Positions 13,988 through 14,100 of a stretch of 14,100 nt of DNA are shown here, one piece after another. Numbering within the stretch: the first letter of the stretch is position 1; every line of letters begins with the position of its first letter. Position numbers and translations under genes: made by a program. The stretch is from an uncultured Polaromonas sp. (GTDB lineage Bacteria > Pseudomonadota > Gammaproteobacteria > Burkholderiales > Burkholderiaceae): the NCBI GenBank assembly GCA_946479075.1, contig CAMLDT010000081.1, positions 1 to 14,100 on the forward strand. Direction: 5' to 3'. The notes under the pieces were generated by a model. The model saw only the letters and a program-made list of their open reading frames with translations, was not told where the DNA came from and searched no databases.

Positions 13988-14100
13988 ATGTGGTTCACCC
14001 GCGTCAGCCTGAAAAACCCGGTGTTTGCCACCATGGTCATGCTGGCCATCGTGGTGCTGGGCCTGTTCTCCTACCAGCGCCTGCAGGTGGATCAGTTCCC
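13988..14100 (+). CDS. RND efflux permease, N-terminal fragment
   Basis: Only the first 37 full codons lie in the window. They read [20 protein letters not shown] and continue through a hydrophobic helix to [10 protein letters not shown]. That is the typical first helix and following segment of AcrB/MMPL-like RND permeases (R-x-S-x-K-N-P at the start, then L-x-V-D-x-F-P). The start lies 15 bases after the adaptor stop, with AGAGG about 12 bases upstream. It is presumably the pump of the tetR-adaptor operon. Its substrate and subfamily (drug, solvent or metal) cannot be judged from this fragment; the gene continues past the right edge. Confidence 0.9.
   Translation, partial: MWFTRVSLKNPVFATMVMLAIVVLGLFSYQRLQVDQF

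Noticed and set aside
1..14100. CRISPR arrays, IS elements, phage genes, tRNA or rRNA genes
   Set aside because: No regularly spaced repeats, transposase or integrase motifs, terminal inverted repeats with target duplications, or RNA-gene signatures were seen on reading both strands.

Overview
The window reads as chromosomal DNA of a high-GC betaproteobacterium, most likely a member of the Comamonadaceae (Burkholderiales; Polaromonas, Rhodoferax and Variovorax are the genera that come to mind). The reasons are the codon use, the protein sequences (RimM, S16, a TM2 protein and a short protein ending in FEARGPP typical of this family) and two families of short intergenic repeats that I recognise from memory in Comamonadaceae genomes. 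The placement is by recognition only; no search was possible.

Layout. 1-1175: the start of the ribosomal rpsP-rimM(-trmD-rplS) operon on the minus strand, with a clear promoter and a leader hairpin; trmD must lie off the left edge. 1175-2192: a GNAT N-acetyltransferase and a TM2-type small membrane protein on the plus strand. 2201-4037: an AraC-type regulator divergent from an AEC-family (auxin efflux carrier-like) transporter. 4080-5862: a low-affinity phosphate uptake operon on the minus strand, a DUF47/PhoU-like gene followed by a PiT permease, with a possible Pho box just in front. 5989-6351: a DUF486 small membrane protein. 6352-6665: a gene-free stretch holding a repeat copy and a long inverted repeat. 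6666-9274: a small membrane/periplasmic protein followed by a ZnuD-like TonB-dependent receptor. 9461-10441: an AstE/aspartoacylase-family zinc hydrolase. 10469-11038: msrA on the minus strand. 11227-11997: a YdcF/ElyC-type DUF218 protein. 12099 to the right edge: a TetR regulator, a periplasmic adaptor and the first codons of an RND permease, tightly packed as one efflux operon.

Most of the window is ordinary housekeeping and accessory chromosome. I found no phage, IS element, CRISPR array, tRNA or rRNA, and no evidence of a wholly new multi-gene system. The points most worth a second look are regulatory or structural: two copies of one 47-nt repeat, one of them inside the ribosomal operon; two copies of a second 49-nt repeat; a Pho-box-like site placed where it would repress the phosphate operon; a palindrome sitting on the tetR -10 element; the rpsP leader hairpin; and the pairing of a ZnuD-like receptor with a small His/Cys-bearing protein of unknown function.
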